Under the pieces are notes generated by a model, which saw only the letters and a list, made by a program, of their open reading frames with translations, did not search any database and was not told where the DNA came from. From an uncultured Ectothiorhodospiraceae bacterium (GTDB lineage: Bacteria > Pseudomonadota > Gammaproteobacteria > UBA6429 > Thiohalophilaceae): DNA of 62,626 bases. The stretch's first letter is position 1. Every line of letters begins with the position of its first letter. Position numbers and translations under genes: made by a program. The DNA lies in assembly GCA_947258695.1 (NCBI GenBank), contig CAMYJG010000013.1:1-62626 (forward strand). Reading direction: 5' to 3'. This document shows positions 16,769 to 26,568 of the stretch, in pieces.

Positions 16769-16783
16769 TGGCACGGCTGTTGC
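16769..16783 (+). promoter_or_regulatory. Sigma-54 promoter of the flgB operon
   Basis: TGGCAC-GGCTG-TTGC is a perfect -24/-12 element ending 32 bp before the flgB ATG. It should drive flgBCDEFGHI under FleR or FleQ. Confidence 0.85.
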
Positions 16784-16815
16784 AATTAATTCTGTAGACA
16801 ATCGAGGAATTAATA

Positions 16816-17223
16816 ATGGCAATTAGTATAGACAAAGCTTTTGGTATTCATGAGAACGCGATGCACTTGCAGGCTCGACGTGCACAGTTACTTTCTCAAA
16901 ACCTTGCGAATTCTGATACCCCAAATTACAAAGCTAAGGATATTGATTTTAAATCTGCGCTTAAATCAGTAGCTAATGGTACAACTGGTGTCGCTTTAAC
17001 CGCAACACAAAGCGGTCATATTCAGCCCAAAGGATTTTTAATGGGGCTAGCAGGAACAGAACAACTTTATCGTCAACCCATGCAGCCATCTCTGGATGGG
17101 AATACGGTTGAACCGCATGTAGAAATGGCTGAGTTTACTGACAACTCGATGCGTTACCTTATGACATTAAGATTTATGTCAGGAAAAATCAATGGCATGT
17201 TATCTGCGATTCGAGGTGAATAA
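16816..17223 (+). CDS. flgB: Flagellar proximal rod protein FlgB
   Basis: 135 residues, usual length. The N-terminal rod motif LLSQNLANSDTPNYKAKDIDF and the C-terminal VEMAEFTDNSMRYLMTLRF-type helix are typical of FlgB. It is exported by the flagellar type III system and forms the first rod layer. First gene of the sigma-54-controlled rod/hook operon, with flgC starting 2 bp after its stop. Confidence 0.93.
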   Translation: MAISIDKAFGIHENAMHLQARRAQLLSQNLANSDTPNYKAKDIDFKSALKSVANGTTGVALTATQSGHIQPKGFLMGLAGTEQLYRQPMQPSLDGNTVEPHVEMAEFTDNSMRYLMTLRFMSGKINGMLSAIRGE

Positions 17224-17225
17224 GA

Positions 17226-17642
17226 ATGTCTTTATTTAATATTTTTGATGTATCTGGTTCTGCTTTAAATGCACAAACCCTGCGTTTAAATACCACATCC
17301 AGTAACCTGGCAAATGCAAATAGTGCAAGTAGTAGTAGCGATCAAATTTATCGTGCCCGTCAACCTGTATTTGCCACCATGTTAAGTAATGAATTTGAAG
17401 CTGAGGATGGCAGTGTAGGTGTTCAGGTCTTGGGTATTGTTGAAAAACAAGATCCGGCGCGTGCTGAATATAACCCGGGTCATCCATTAGCCGATGAAGA
17501 AGGCTATGTTTATATGCCAAATGTCAATGTGATTGAAGAAATGGCGAATATGATTTCGGCTTCCCGTTCTTATCAAACAAATGTTGAAGTTATGAATACC
17601 GCAAAACAAATGTTAATGCGTACGATATCGTTGGGTCAGTAA
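17226..17642 (+). CDS. flgC: Flagellar proximal rod protein FlgC
   Basis: 138 residues. It has an N-terminal coiled segment with TTSSNLANANS, a central MPNVNVIEEMANMISASRSY stretch and a C-terminal helix ending LMRTISLGQ, all standard for FlgC. It stacks on FlgB in the periplasmic rod. Tightly packed between flgB and flgD. Confidence 0.93.
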   Translation: MSLFNIFDVSGSALNAQTLRLNTTSSNLANANSASSSSDQIYRARQPVFATMLSNEFEAEDGSVGVQVLGIVEKQDPARAEYNPGHPLADEEGYVYMPNVNVIEEMANMISASRSYQTNVEVMNTAKQMLMRTISLGQ

Positions 17643-17674
17643 GTAAAGTATAGATTTTAACCAGGAGTATTAAG

Positions 17675-18352
17675 ATGGACAGTATTAATAAACCTAACAT
17701 ACAGGCACTGGAAAACCTCGGTTTAGCAAAACCAAAAGAGGCGATGAAAGAGCAAAAGCTGGGTCAGGAAGATTTTATAAAATTAATGACGACACAAATG
17801 AATCATCAGGATCCAATGAAACCGATGGAGAATGGTGAATTCTTAAGTGAAATGGCGCAATTCAGTACGGTGTCAGGTTTAAAAGAGATTAAAGATTCGT
17901 TTAATAGCTTAGCCAGCTCGTTGAAATCAAGCCAGGCGTTACAGGCTTCAAGTATGGTCGGTCGTAATGTATTGGTGCCGGGTTCAATGAGTACTTTCTC
18001 AGAAGGTACAGAAATGAAGGGCGCGGTTGAATTAGATAAAAGTGTTTCTGATTTAAAAGTCAGCATTATTGATGATAAAGGTGCATTGGTTAAAGAAATC
18101 CAGTTGGGAAATAAAATGGCAGGTGTCGCGCATTTCTCATGGGATGGAATGTTGAATGCGGATCAGAAAGCAATGTCAGGTAATTACTCAATTCGGGCTG
18201 TAGCTACGGTTGATGGGAAATCTGAATCATTAAAAACATTAATTACTGACACAGTACAAAGTGTTTCATTAGGTCAGGGCGGTCAGGGTGTGTCATTAAC
18301 TTTGGCTAATGCAGGTTCAGCTGGTTTAGCTGATGTTAAAGAAATTCTATAG
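17675..18352 (+). CDS. flgD: Hook-capping scaffold protein FlgD
   Basis: 225 residues. The N-terminal FlgD motif QEDFIKLMTTQMNHQDPMKP with MAQFSTVSGL is followed by FlgD Tudor-like and Ig-like domains containing FSWDGMLNADQKAMSGNYS. It caps the growing hook while FlgE polymerises and is later replaced by FlgK. Order flgC-flgD-flgE is canonical. Confidence 0.93.
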   Translation: MDSINKPNIQALENLGLAKPKEAMKEQKLGQEDFIKLMTTQMNHQDPMKPMENGEFLSEMAQFSTVSGLKEIKDSFNSLASSLKSSQALQASSMVGRNVLVPGSMSTFSEGTEMKGAVELDKSVSDLKVSIIDDKGALVKEIQLGNKMAGVAHFSWDGMLNADQKAMSGNYSIRAVATVDGKSESLKTLITDTVQSVSLGQGGQGVSLTLANAGSAGLADVKEIL

Positions 18353-18383
18353 TAACAGAGATTGATATAAGAGGAGATTCATC

Positions 18384-19652
18384 ATGCCATTTCGTTCAGC
18401 ACTCAGTGGTATTAATGCAGCAGCACAAGAGTTACGTATTATTGGTAACAATGTATCTAATGCCGGTACCACAGGTTTTAAACAATCGCGGGCAAATTTT
18501 TCAGATGTGTATGCTGCATCAAGCTCGGGTGGTACCGCTAACTCAATTGGTGCCGGGGTTCGCCTGTCTTCAGTTGATCAGTTGTTTACCCAGGGTAATA
18601 TTGGTTTTACTGATAGTAAGCTGGATATGGCCATTAATGGTGGTGGCTTCTTCATTCTTGAAGATAATGGTTCCAGAGTATATTCACGTTCAGGGCAATT
18701 CCAGGCTGATCGTGATGGATTTATTGTCAACTCAAACGATCAAAAAATGATTGTTAATGTGGCAGATGAAAATGGTTCGATTACCGGTGCAGCGGGTCCT
18801 TTGCAATTAGATTCATCGAACATTCCGCCAAGTTCAACCACATTAGTTGAAGCGTCGGTTAATCTTGATAGTGGTAAAGAGCCACCTACCACATATCCAT
18901 TTGACCCGGAAAGACCATCATCGTTTACGCATTCAACATCGTTAACCATATATGATTCATTAGGTACACCGCATTTACAAAGTTTGTATTATGTTAAATC
19001 GCCAAATGCAAACGAATGGGAAATGCATACCTTTGTCGACGGCAAACATTTAAAAGGACCCGTTGATCCAGCTACAGGTCTTTATAACCCTGACAAGATT
19101 ACGTTTGATGGTGCTGGTGCATTAGCTACCATCAATGGGGTTGCTGTTCCGCCAGGAAAAATTTCTTATGCACCATTTGACACTGGCTCAGGTGCCGATC
19201 CAATGGAAATTACCATGGATCTACAGGGTGCGATCCCCATCACCCAGTTTGGTGGTGCATTCACAGTTAATGGTATTAAACAAAATGGTTATACCTCAGG
19301 GCGTTTAACCGGTATTGATATTGATGATACCGGTATTGTTCGTGCACGTTTTACCAATGGGCAAAACAGAACATTAGGCCAGGTCACATTAGCCAACTTC
19401 TCCAATCCTAATGGTATGCGTCAGTTGGGTGATTCTAACTGGGCAGAAAGTTTTGACTCTGGTCCGGCATTAATCGGTACACCTGGTTCGGGTAGTTTAG
19501 GTTTGATTCAATCAGGTGCACTGGAAGGTTCCAATGTTGATCTTACCGGACAACTGGTCAACATGATTACCGCGCAAAGAAATTTTCAGGCAAATGCTCA
19601 GGTAATCTCGACAGCAGATACCGTGACACAAACGGTTATTAATATTCGTTAA
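18384..19652 (+). CDS. flgE: Flagellar hook protein FlgE
   Basis: 422 residues, a common length. N-terminal rod/hook motif LRIIGNNVSNAGTTGFKQSR, central FlgE D2 region, and C-terminal SNVDLTGQLVNMITAQRNF with a closing helix. It polymerises into the extracellular hook. A GAGGAG ribosome site precedes the ATG. Gene lies 31 bp after flgD. Confidence 0.94.
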   Translation: MPFRSALSGINAAAQELRIIGNNVSNAGTTGFKQSRANFSDVYAASSSGGTANSIGAGVRLSSVDQLFTQGNIGFTDSKLDMAINGGGFFILEDNGSRVYSRSGQFQADRDGFIVNSNDQKMIVNVADENGSITGAAGPLQLDSSNIPPSSTTLVEASVNLDSGKEPPTTYPFDPERPSSFTHSTSLTIYDSLGTPHLQSLYYVKSPNANEWEMHTFVDGKHLKGPVDPATGLYNPDKITFDGAGALATINGVAVPPGKISYAPFDTGSGADPMEITMDLQGAIPITQFGGAFTVNGIKQNGYTSGRLTGIDIDDTGIVRARFTNGQNRTLGQVTLANFSNPNGMRQLGDSNWAESFDSGPALIGTPGSGSLGLIQSGALEGSNVDLTGQLVNMITAQRNFQANAQVISTADTVTQTVINIR

Positions 19653-19683
19653 GTCTAAATAGAAATCAAAGCAGGATAAGAAT

Positions 19684-20427
19684 ATGGATCGTATGTTGTA
19701 CGTCGCTATGTCAGGTGCCAAACAAAATATGTTGGCACAAGCAGTTAACTCTAACAATCTGGCAAATATAGCAACCACCGGTTTCCGTGCTGACTTAGCG
19801 GCTGCGAGGAGCATGCCATTATATGGCGGCCCAGGACATCCAACCCGGGTTTATTCGATGACTGAAAATCCGGGTATAGATTTTAAGCAAGGTGCAATGA
19901 GTACGACAGGTCGGGATCTTGATATTGCTGTTGCAGGCAAAGGCTTTATTTCTGTTGAGGCTGCTGACGGAAGCGAAGCCTATACTCGAGCCGGTGACTT
20001 AACCACCGATAATGCAGGCGTCTTGCAAACAGGTGCCGGATATAAAGTATTAGGTGGAGGTGGACCCATTACCATTCCAGAAGCGGCAAAAGTCGATATT
20101 GGAAAAGACGGAACAATAAGCATTACGCAAGTTGGTGCGGCAGGTGGCGGATCAACAGTTATTGACAGATTAAAGTTGGTAAATCCTGACGTAAAAGAAT
20201 TAAAACGTAATGAGAACGGGTTGTTTGTTTTAAAAAATGGCCAGGCTGCAGATGCTGATGACGAGGTCTCTGTTATTTCAGGAACCATTGAAACAAGTAA
20301 TGTGAATGCCGCTTCCGCATTGGTCAACATGATTGAATTAGCACGACAATTTGAGATGCAGATTAAAATGTTGAAAACAGCGGAAGAGAACAATGCCCAG
20401 GCTACACAAATGTTAAAGCTGGGATAA
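19684..20427 (+). CDS. flgF: Flagellar proximal rod protein FlgF
   Basis: 247 residues. Typical FlgF opening MDRMLYVAMSGAKQNMLAQA then NNLANIATTGFRADL, and C-terminal ETSNVNAASALVNMIELARQ. Builds the rod between FlgC and FlgG. It is the fifth gene of the rod/hook operon, with 67 bp to flgG. Confidence 0.93.
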   Translation: MDRMLYVAMSGAKQNMLAQAVNSNNLANIATTGFRADLAAARSMPLYGGPGHPTRVYSMTENPGIDFKQGAMSTTGRDLDIAVAGKGFISVEAADGSEAYTRAGDLTTDNAGVLQTGAGYKVLGGGGPITIPEAAKVDIGKDGTISITQVGAAGGGSTVIDRLKLVNPDVKELKRNENGLFVLKNGQAADADDEVSVISGTIETSNVNAASALVNMIELARQFEMQIKMLKTAEENNAQATQMLKLG

Positions 20428-20494
20428 ATTTTAACTTGGCATATTAAATGCATTTTTATCGATGTAATGAAAATTAAGTTCTGGAGATTTTAAA

Positions 20495-21280
20495 ATGAGT
20501 CAGGCACTTTGGATTGCAAAAACAGGATTAGAAGGACAACAGAACAGGTTATCTGTTGTCAGTAATAACCTGGCTAATGTAAATACCACAGGTTATAAGC
20601 GAGCACGCGCTGTTTTTGAAGATCTGTTATATCAAAATCTTCGCCAGGCAGGTGGTCAAAGTAGCCAGGAGACTGAACTTCCAACTGGCTTAAGTCTGGG
20701 TACCGGTGTTCGTACCGTTGCTACACAAAAACTGCATACACAAGGCAATTTAATTCAAACAAATAATACTTTTGATGCGGCTATTCAAGGAAAAGGTTTT
20801 TTTCAAATATTAAAACCAAATGGTGATATTGCCTATACACGAAATGGTGAGTTCCAGGTTAACTCAACCGGACAACTGGTTAACTCGGCGGGCTACCGAG
20901 TACAACCTGATATCATTATTCCAGAAAACTCGCTGAGTATAACAATTGGTTCTGATGGGGTTGTTTCTGTTACTCAACCCGGTAATCCTGCGCCGGCACA
21001 AGTTGGTGTAATCCAAGTTGCTGATTTCGTAAATCCGGCCGGTCTGCAGTCAATTGGTGGCAATTTATATGTTGAAACCGGTGCCAGTGGTGCACCTGTA
21101 GTAGGTAGCCCGGATACGAATAACCTGGGTTCATTAATACAAGGCTCAATTGAAAGTTCAAATGTCAATGTGGTAGAAGAGCTGGTGAATATGATTGAAA
21201 CACAACGAGCCTATGAAATGAATTCTAAAGCAATATCAACGGCTGATCAGATGTTGCAATATGTTAATAACAATCTTTAA
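20495..21280 (+). CDS. flgG: Flagellar distal rod protein FlgG
   Basis: 261 residues, matching the near-invariant family length. Motifs: [40 protein letters not shown], and the C-terminal [20 protein letters not shown]. It forms the distal rod crossing the P and L rings. An AGTTCTGGAG ribosome site lies upstream of the ATG. Confidence 0.94.
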   Translation: MSQALWIAKTGLEGQQNRLSVVSNNLANVNTTGYKRARAVFEDLLYQNLRQAGGQSSQETELPTGLSLGTGVRTVATQKLHTQGNLIQTNNTFDAAIQGKGFFQILKPNGDIAYTRNGEFQVNSTGQLVNSAGYRVQPDIIIPENSLSITIGSDGVVSVTQPGNPAPAQVGVIQVADFVNPAGLQSIGGNLYVETGASGAPVVGSPDTNNLGSLIQGSIESSNVNVVEELVNMIETQRAYEMNSKAISTADQMLQYVNNNL

Positions 21281-21299
21281 TAAAGGCAATTAAGCTTAA

Positions 21300-21992
21300 A
21301 TGAAAAATACATATTATAAATTCGTTGTTATTCTGTTTGCCTTTTCATTTGTATTAACAGGTTGTTTAAAGCCGCTCAGTGTAAAAAAAACGCCAACTAA
21401 TTTCAAGCCAAAAAAACAACAGGCTTTGAATATAAGATATAAAGATAATGGTGCTATCTATCAACAGGGTATGCGAGTTGGCTTATTTGAAGATACAACC
21501 GCAAGATACATAGGTGATGTATTAACCATTATTTTGACAGAGAATACTAATGCAAGCGCTACTTCAAACACGAACAGTTCTAAAGATAATAAAGTTGAAT
21601 TACCAGGACCTACTTTAGCCGGCTCAAAAGTAACTAAGAAAGGCGTGGAAATCCTGACCAATAAATTTAATGGCGAAAGAGAGTTTAGTGGCCAGGGCAC
21701 CAGTGCAATGAATAGTAGTTTTAACGGCAAAATATCTGTCACCGTAGCCGAGGTACTACCTAATAATAACCTGGTAGTACGCGGTGAAAAAATGATGATG
21801 CTAAATCAATCAGATGAATATGTGAGATTTATCGGCATTGTTCGTCCTAAAGATATTGAGCAGGATAATACAATTGAATCTACCCGTGTTGCCAATGTAC
21901 ATGTTGCTTATGGGGGCAAGGGTGCTCTTTCTTCAGCGAATAAAATGGGACCATTGGGTCGTTTCTTTCAAAGCCAGGCATGGCCATATTAA
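21300..21992 (+). CDS. flgH: Flagellar L-ring lipoprotein FlgH
   Basis: 230 residues. Signal peptide with lipobox LTGC (Cys22), so it is anchored in the outer membrane. The domain shows GLFEDTTARYIGDVLTIILT and the conserved VRGEKMMMLNQSDEYVRFIG region. It forms the outer-membrane bushing around the rod, consistent with a Gram-negative envelope. It follows flgG by 19 bp. Confidence 0.93.
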   Translation: MKNTYYKFVVILFAFSFVLTGCLKPLSVKKTPTNFKPKKQQALNIRYKDNGAIYQQGMRVGLFEDTTARYIGDVLTIILTENTNASATSNTNSSKDNKVELPGPTLAGSKVTKKGVEILTNKFNGEREFSGQGTSAMNSSFNGKISVTVAEVLPNNNLVVRGEKMMMLNQSDEYVRFIGIVRPKDIEQDNTIESTRVANVHVAYGGKGALSSANKMGPLGRFFQSQAWPY

Positions 21993-22026
21993 ACAGTCTG
22001 TGTAACGGTTATAACAGGAGCTAACA

Positions 22027-23145
22027 ATGTTATCTGGAAAAGATTTAAGTTTTACTGTTTTTGCGGGCATTCTTTTATTACTGAGTATCAGTTCAGGATC
22101 AGCCAATGCAGAAAGAGTAAAAGATTTATCAAGAGTTGAAGGTGTACGCAGTAACCAATTGATAGGTTATGGTTTGGTTGTTGGCTTAAATGGAACTGGT
22201 GATGGTTCAGGTGAAGTTACTACACAAAGTTTAAGAAGTATGATGTCACGACTCGGCGTAACTATACCGCCGGGTGTTACGATGCAGGCTAAAAATGTCG
22301 CCGCGGTGGCAATACATGCTGAACTCCCTGCGTTTTCAAAAGTGGGGATGAAGATTGATATTACTTTATCGTCAGTCGGTAGCGCAAAAAGTTTGCGTGG
22401 TGGTAGTTTGTTAATGACACCACTAAAAGGGGCTGATAATAAAATTTATGCACTTGCCCAGGGTAACGTGGTGGTAAGCGGTTTTGGCGCTGAAGGTAAC
22501 GATGGCTCACGTATCACGGTTAATGTTCCCAGTGTGGGGCGAATTCCAAATGGCGCAGTGGTTGAACGAAGTATCGATACGCCCTTTGGCTTGAACCGCG
22601 AGGTTGTTTTAAACCTTAATCAACCTGATTTTACGACTGCTAATCGTTTGGTTAAGGTTATCAATAATACCGTTGGACCAGGAACATCATACGCAAGAGA
22701 TGCGGCATCTATAGTGGTGAGTGCACCTGAAGATACATCACAACGTGTTGCATTTATATCCTTACTGGAAAATTTAACACTTAAACCTGCAGAGTCTTCT
22801 GCGCGAGTGATTATTAACTCTAGAACAGGCACCGTTGTTATTGGCAAACATGTACAGGTGCTACCTGCCGCAATTTCTCATGGTAATTTAATTGTGACGA
22901 TTACTCAAACACCCCAGGTTAGTCAGCCGGCACCACTTTCACAAGGACAAACAGTAGTGGTACCTGGTTCAGAACTTCAGCTTAAACAGGAAAATAATCG
23001 CATGTTTAAGTTTAACCCGGGAATATCGTTAGATCAGATTGTCGAAGCAGTCAATAAAGTCGGTGCAGCACCGGGAGATTTAGTGGCAATTCTTGAAGCA
23101 CTCAAAGAAGCGGGTGCATTGCATGCGGAACTGATCGTTATATAA
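22027..23145 (+). CDS. flgI: Flagellar P-ring protein FlgI
   Basis: 372 residues with a cleavable signal peptide (about 1-28, ending SANA). The mature start ERVKDLSRVEGVRSNQLIGY with GLVVGLNGTGDG is the FlgI signature. It assembles in the periplasm into the P ring at the peptidoglycan with FlgA help. It is the last gene before a 297-bp gap that carries an inverted repeat and a new promoter. Confidence 0.94.
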   Translation: MLSGKDLSFTVFAGILLLLSISSGSANAERVKDLSRVEGVRSNQLIGYGLVVGLNGTGDGSGEVTTQSLRSMMSRLGVTIPPGVTMQAKNVAAVAIHAELPAFSKVGMKIDITLSSVGSAKSLRGGSLLMTPLKGADNKIYALAQGNVVVSGFGAEGNDGSRITVNVPSVGRIPNGAVVERSIDTPFGLNREVVLNLNQPDFTTANRLVKVINNTVGPGTSYARDAASIVVSAPEDTSQRVAFISLLENLTLKPAESSARVIINSRTGTVVIGKHVQVLPAAISHGNLIVTITQTPQVSQPAPLSQGQTVVVPGSELQLKQENNRMFKFNPGISLDQIVEAVNKVGAAPGDLVAILEALKEAGALHAELIVI

Positions 23146-23201
23146 AACAAGTTTTCTATAAGGTAATGAGCGCAAAGAAATATTTGAACTCTAATAATAT
23201 G

Positions 23202-23282
23202 TAAGACATAGTTGTAAATAGTTACAGGCCAGAACCTTGATATAGAGATTTATCGTTACGTTTTCCCTGTGACTATGTCTTA
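23202..23282. repeat. Inverted-repeat element between flgI and flgJ
   Basis: Perfect 11-base arms TAAGACATAGT (23202-23212) and ACTATGTCTTA (23272-23282) flank 59 bases. After a ten-base bulge the pairing can continue through an ACAGG/CCTGT pair. It may be a folded 3' end of the flgI transcript, a small structured RNA, or a remnant of a miniature inverted-repeat element. The rest of the 297-bp gap holds only the flgJ promoter. Confidence 0.5.
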
Positions 23283-23396
23283 GTGCCTTCTGTACTATAG
23301 AACTGCTAGGCGTTTCGTTCAGTTTTACTCTAACTTACTCCGTAAATTCTGGCATCGTTAAAGTCTTTTAACTTCCATATAACCACAATCTAAAAC

Positions 23397-23411
23397 TGGC
23401 ACGGTTTCTGC
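23397..23411 (+). promoter_or_regulatory. Sigma-54-type promoter upstream of flgJ
   Basis: TGGCAC-GGTTT-CTGC matches the -24/-12 consensus except for C in place of T at the start of the -12 element. It ends 31 bp before the flgJ ATG and would drive flgJKL separately from flgB-I. Confidence 0.65.
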
Positions 23412-23442
23412 AACTTACTAGTTGAATAACTGAGGCAGAAAT

Positions 23443-24447
23443 ATGCAAAGTTCAGCGCTTAACCAAAATTACACAGACTTTAGCGGATTAAATGAAATGC
23501 GTGCCCAGGCTCGGGTTGATCCACAGGCCTCGTTAAAACAGGTTGCCAAACAATTTGAGGGTATTTTCATTCAAATGATGCTCAAAAGTATGCGAGATGC
23601 CAGCATGGGTGATGCCATTTTTGATAGTGACCAGTCTGAGTTGTACCGAGATATGTTTGATAAGCAAGTAGCACTGAACATGGCAAATAGTAAGGGAATT
23701 GGTATTGCCGAATCGCTGGTAAGACAACTTGGTAAGAATACAGAAGACAACAACAAGCCAGAGACATTTATGATTAAGCCTGCTGTGCACAATGAGACAC
23801 TGATAAACGGCAAAATGTTGCCGCTTTCCATGCGCCGTTTAAATATTGTTGATAACACCTCAGTACCCGGTCTTTCCAAAAACGAGTTACCTGCGCTTAA
23901 ACCGGTACAGGATAAAACTGAATTTAAATCACCTGAGGAATTTACTAATCATATTATGCCTTATGCACAAAAAGCAGCTAAAGAACTGGGCGTATCACCA
24001 CTGGTTCTGGTTGCTCAAGCTGCTTTAGAAACTGGCTGGGGCAAAGCAGTGACTCGCCATCAAGATGGATCTAGTAGTTTTAATTTATTCAATATTAAAG
24101 CAGATAAGCGTTGGGATGGCGAACATATTATTAAATCAACTCTGGAGTATGACAATGGTTTGGCAAAATATGAGAAAGCTTCTTTTCGAGCCTATGATTC
24201 TTATGCTGATAGCTTTAATGATTATGTTGATTTTCTTCGGACGAATACTCGTTATGGCGATGCATTACGTAATCAATCGAGTCAAGGTAACGATCAATTA
24301 TTTATCCAGGATTTACACAAAGCGGGATACGCAACCGATCCAGATTACGCGGATAAAGTCATAGATATTTTAAATCGTGAATCAATGCAAGTTCATGCAG
24401 CGGCTTCTCATGGTTTAAATGCAGGCGAGTATCATGGCAACGTCTGA
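23443..24447 (+). CDS. flgJ: Flagellar rod-cap / peptidoglycan hydrolase FlgJ
   Basis: 334 residues in two domains. The N-terminal rod-binding domain (about 20-105) contains AKQFEGIFIQMMLKSMRDAS. The C-terminal glucosaminidase domain (about 165-320) has VLVAQAALETGWGKAV with the catalytic Glu, and SSFNLFNIKADKRW. It caps the growing rod and opens the peptidoglycan. Its 3' end overlaps the flgK start by 14 bp. The two-domain form is that of gamma- and betaproteobacteria. Confidence 0.93.
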   Translation: MQSSALNQNYTDFSGLNEMRAQARVDPQASLKQVAKQFEGIFIQMMLKSMRDASMGDAIFDSDQSELYRDMFDKQVALNMANSKGIGIAESLVRQLGKNTEDNNKPETFMIKPAVHNETLINGKMLPLSMRRLNIVDNTSVPGLSKNELPALKPVQDKTEFKSPEEFTNHIMPYAQKAAKELGVSPLVLVAQAALETGWGKAVTRHQDGSSSFNLFNIKADKRWDGEHIIKSTLEYDNGLAKYEKASFRAYDSYADSFNDYVDFLRTNTRYGDALRNQSSQGNDQLFIQDLHKAGYATDPDYADKVIDILNRESMQVHAAASHGLNAGEYHGNV

Positions 24448-26566
24448 TGTCTTATCAATAGGCCTGTCAGGCGCATTATCGTCTGAACGAGCGTTAGCGA
24501 CTGCAGGGCATAATATTGCGAATGCACAAACGGAAGGTTTTTCACGTCAACGTGTCGAAGTAGATACTCGCCCTCCTCAATTATCGGGTGTGGGTGCTAT
24601 CGGTACTGGTGTTCAGATTAATAATATAAAACGCATCCATGATGATTTCGTTACCTCAGAAATGCGTAGTAATGCTTCTACTGCGAATGGTTTAGAAACT
24701 AATTATGAATTTACCAGTCAAATTGACAATATGTTGGCTGATCCAAATGCGGGACTTGCACCAACGTTACATCAATTCTTTAGTGCAATTAATGGAGTGT
24801 CGAATGCACCCTCTTCGCAATCAGCAAGACAGGTATTAATTGGTGAAGCAAAATCGCTAGGGGAGCGCTTAAGCTATTTAGATGACCGGTTTGACAGTCT
24901 GCGTAAAGGGGCAAATGAAACATTAAAAAGTCATATTAATGATGTAAATCATCTCGCAAAAGGTATTGCGGATGTTAACTGGAAAATTGTCTTAGCAAAG
25001 GGTATTACTCAAGGCGAACCGAATGATTTAATTGATCAGCGTGACCGGTTATTACATCAATTGTCGGAGAAAGTCGTAACAAGTCATAACGAACAAGAAG
25101 ATGGTTCGATAAATGTTTTTATTGGAAATGGTCAAACGTTAGTTTTGGGTAAGCGATCGTCAGAACTTGCTTTGAAATCTAATATTCATGACCCATCGCA
25201 GCTGGAAGTTGTTTATAAAACCCAGGGTGGTGGAGATTCTGTTGTAACGAAATATTTGAAAGGTGGTTCAATTGGAGGCTTACTGGATTTTCGTGAAAAC
25301 ATGTTAAGTACTTCGCAAAATGAATTGGGGCGTATTGCACTTGGTATATCGAAAACATTTAACGAGCAACATCATAAAGGTATGACATTGGATAATGAGT
25401 TGGGTGGTGATTTTTTTAAAGCAATTGATCAATCATCGCCCTTAACATTATCGAGTTCTTTGAATAGTGGTGATTATGAACTGAAGACGACTATAACAAA
25501 TGTTGATAATTTAACGTTGAGTGATTATACATTAAACTATAATGCCGGGACGTATACTTTAATTAGAGAGCAAGATGAAGAAATTATAGGTAAATTTAGT
25601 TCATTACCTCAATCTATTCAAAGCGAAGGCTTTACAGTTGAGATAGAGCGCGGAACAAAGATAGAAAACGGGGATAGTTTTTTAATTCGTCCAACCCGAG
25701 CAGCAGCAAGCGAATTTTCTGTAGATATTGAACGTACAAACGATATTGCAGCAGCTTCGCCAGTTCGTGTTCGAACTTCAGTTCATAATATGGGGGATGT
25801 TAAAGCAACATTACAAAGTGTAGCCGATATCAATACACCAAGTTTTACGGCTATGAAAGGGATGTTATCTCCTTCAATAACGGTTCGTTTTCTTGATGAA
25901 AATCACATTGAACTACTAGATGACAAAGGCAAAGTTATTCAATCACAACAACTAAATGAACAAAATAAAGCTATTCCTGCAACGCCTGCTATACCGGGTG
26001 AACGTGGTTCGCCTGCCACACCGGCAATCCCTGCTACACCCGCAACTGGGAAAGGAAGCCATAAAGCAGATGATGATACTAGTTTAGAAGTGAAGCCGAT
26101 AGAAAAAGGTATTCTTTATGACCCGGATAAAGGTATTAATTTATTCCCTACACCAACTGGAATGAATACGGGATATAACGTGCAATTATCGGGTAAAGCT
26201 AAAGCTGGAGATACCTTTGTTATTGAATTTAATACTGATGCGTCTGGAGATAATGTTAATGCACTTGAGCTTGGTGAGTTGCAGAGTAAAGCAACATTAG
26301 CGAATGGAACTTCAAATTATACTGAAGTTTATAGCCAGTTAGTGAGTCGTGTAGGTAGTAAAACACATGAACTTGATGTTAATCGTGAGGCACAGAATAT
26401 TTTATATAGTCAGGCAAAAGCACAACGGGAAGCGGTATCAGGTGTAAACCTGGATGAAGAAGCGGCGAACCTGGTTAAATTTCAACAAGCATATCAGGCA
26501 AACGCGAAAGTTATTAGTACAGCACATGAAATGTTTAATACACTTATTGGTGTTTTGAAGAGATAA
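24434..26566 (+). CDS. flgK: Hook-filament junction protein FlgK (HAP1)
   Basis: 710 residues from the ATG at 24434, chosen because an AGGCGAG ribosome site lies about 6 bases upstream and the product then starts MATSDVLSIGLSGALSSERA. An ATG at 24419 would give five extra residues. Conserved ends: ATAGHNIANAQTEGFSRQ at the N-terminus and EEAANLVKFQQAYQANAKVI at the C-terminus. It is longer than many FlgKs. Residues around 515-545 form a Pro/Ala-rich, collagen-like stretch (ATPAIPGERGSPATPAIP). It joins hook to filament and is escorted by FlgN. Confidence 0.92.
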   Translation: MATSDVLSIGLSGALSSERALATAGHNIANAQTEGFSRQRVEVDTRPPQLSGVGAIGTGVQINNIKRIHDDFVTSEMRSNASTANGLETNYEFTSQIDNMLADPNAGLAPTLHQFFSAINGVSNAPSSQSARQVLIGEAKSLGERLSYLDDRFDSLRKGANETLKSHINDVNHLAKGIADVNWKIVLAKGITQGEPNDLIDQRDRLLHQLSEKVVTSHNEQEDGSINVFIGNGQTLVLGKRSSELALKSNIHDPSQLEVVYKTQGGGDSVVTKYLKGGSIGGLLDFRENMLSTSQNELGRIALGISKTFNEQHHKGMTLDNELGGDFFKAIDQSSPLTLSSSLNSGDYELKTTITNVDNLTLSDYTLNYNAGTYTLIREQDEEIIGKFSSLPQSIQSEGFTVEIERGTKIENGDSFLIRPTRAAASEFSVDIERTNDIAAASPVRVRTSVHNMGDVKATLQSVADINTPSFTAMKGMLSPSITVRFLDENHIELLDDKGKVIQSQQLNEQNKAIPATPAIPGERGSPATPAIPATPATGKGSHKADDDTSLEVKPIEKGILYDPDKGINLFPTPTGMNTGYNVQLSGKAKAGDTFVIEFNTDASGDNVNALELGELQSKATLANGTSNYTEVYSQLVSRVGSKTHELDVNREAQNILYSQAKAQREAVSGVNLDEEAANLVKFQQAYQANAKVISTAHEMFNTLIGVLKR

Positions 26567-26568
26567 TA

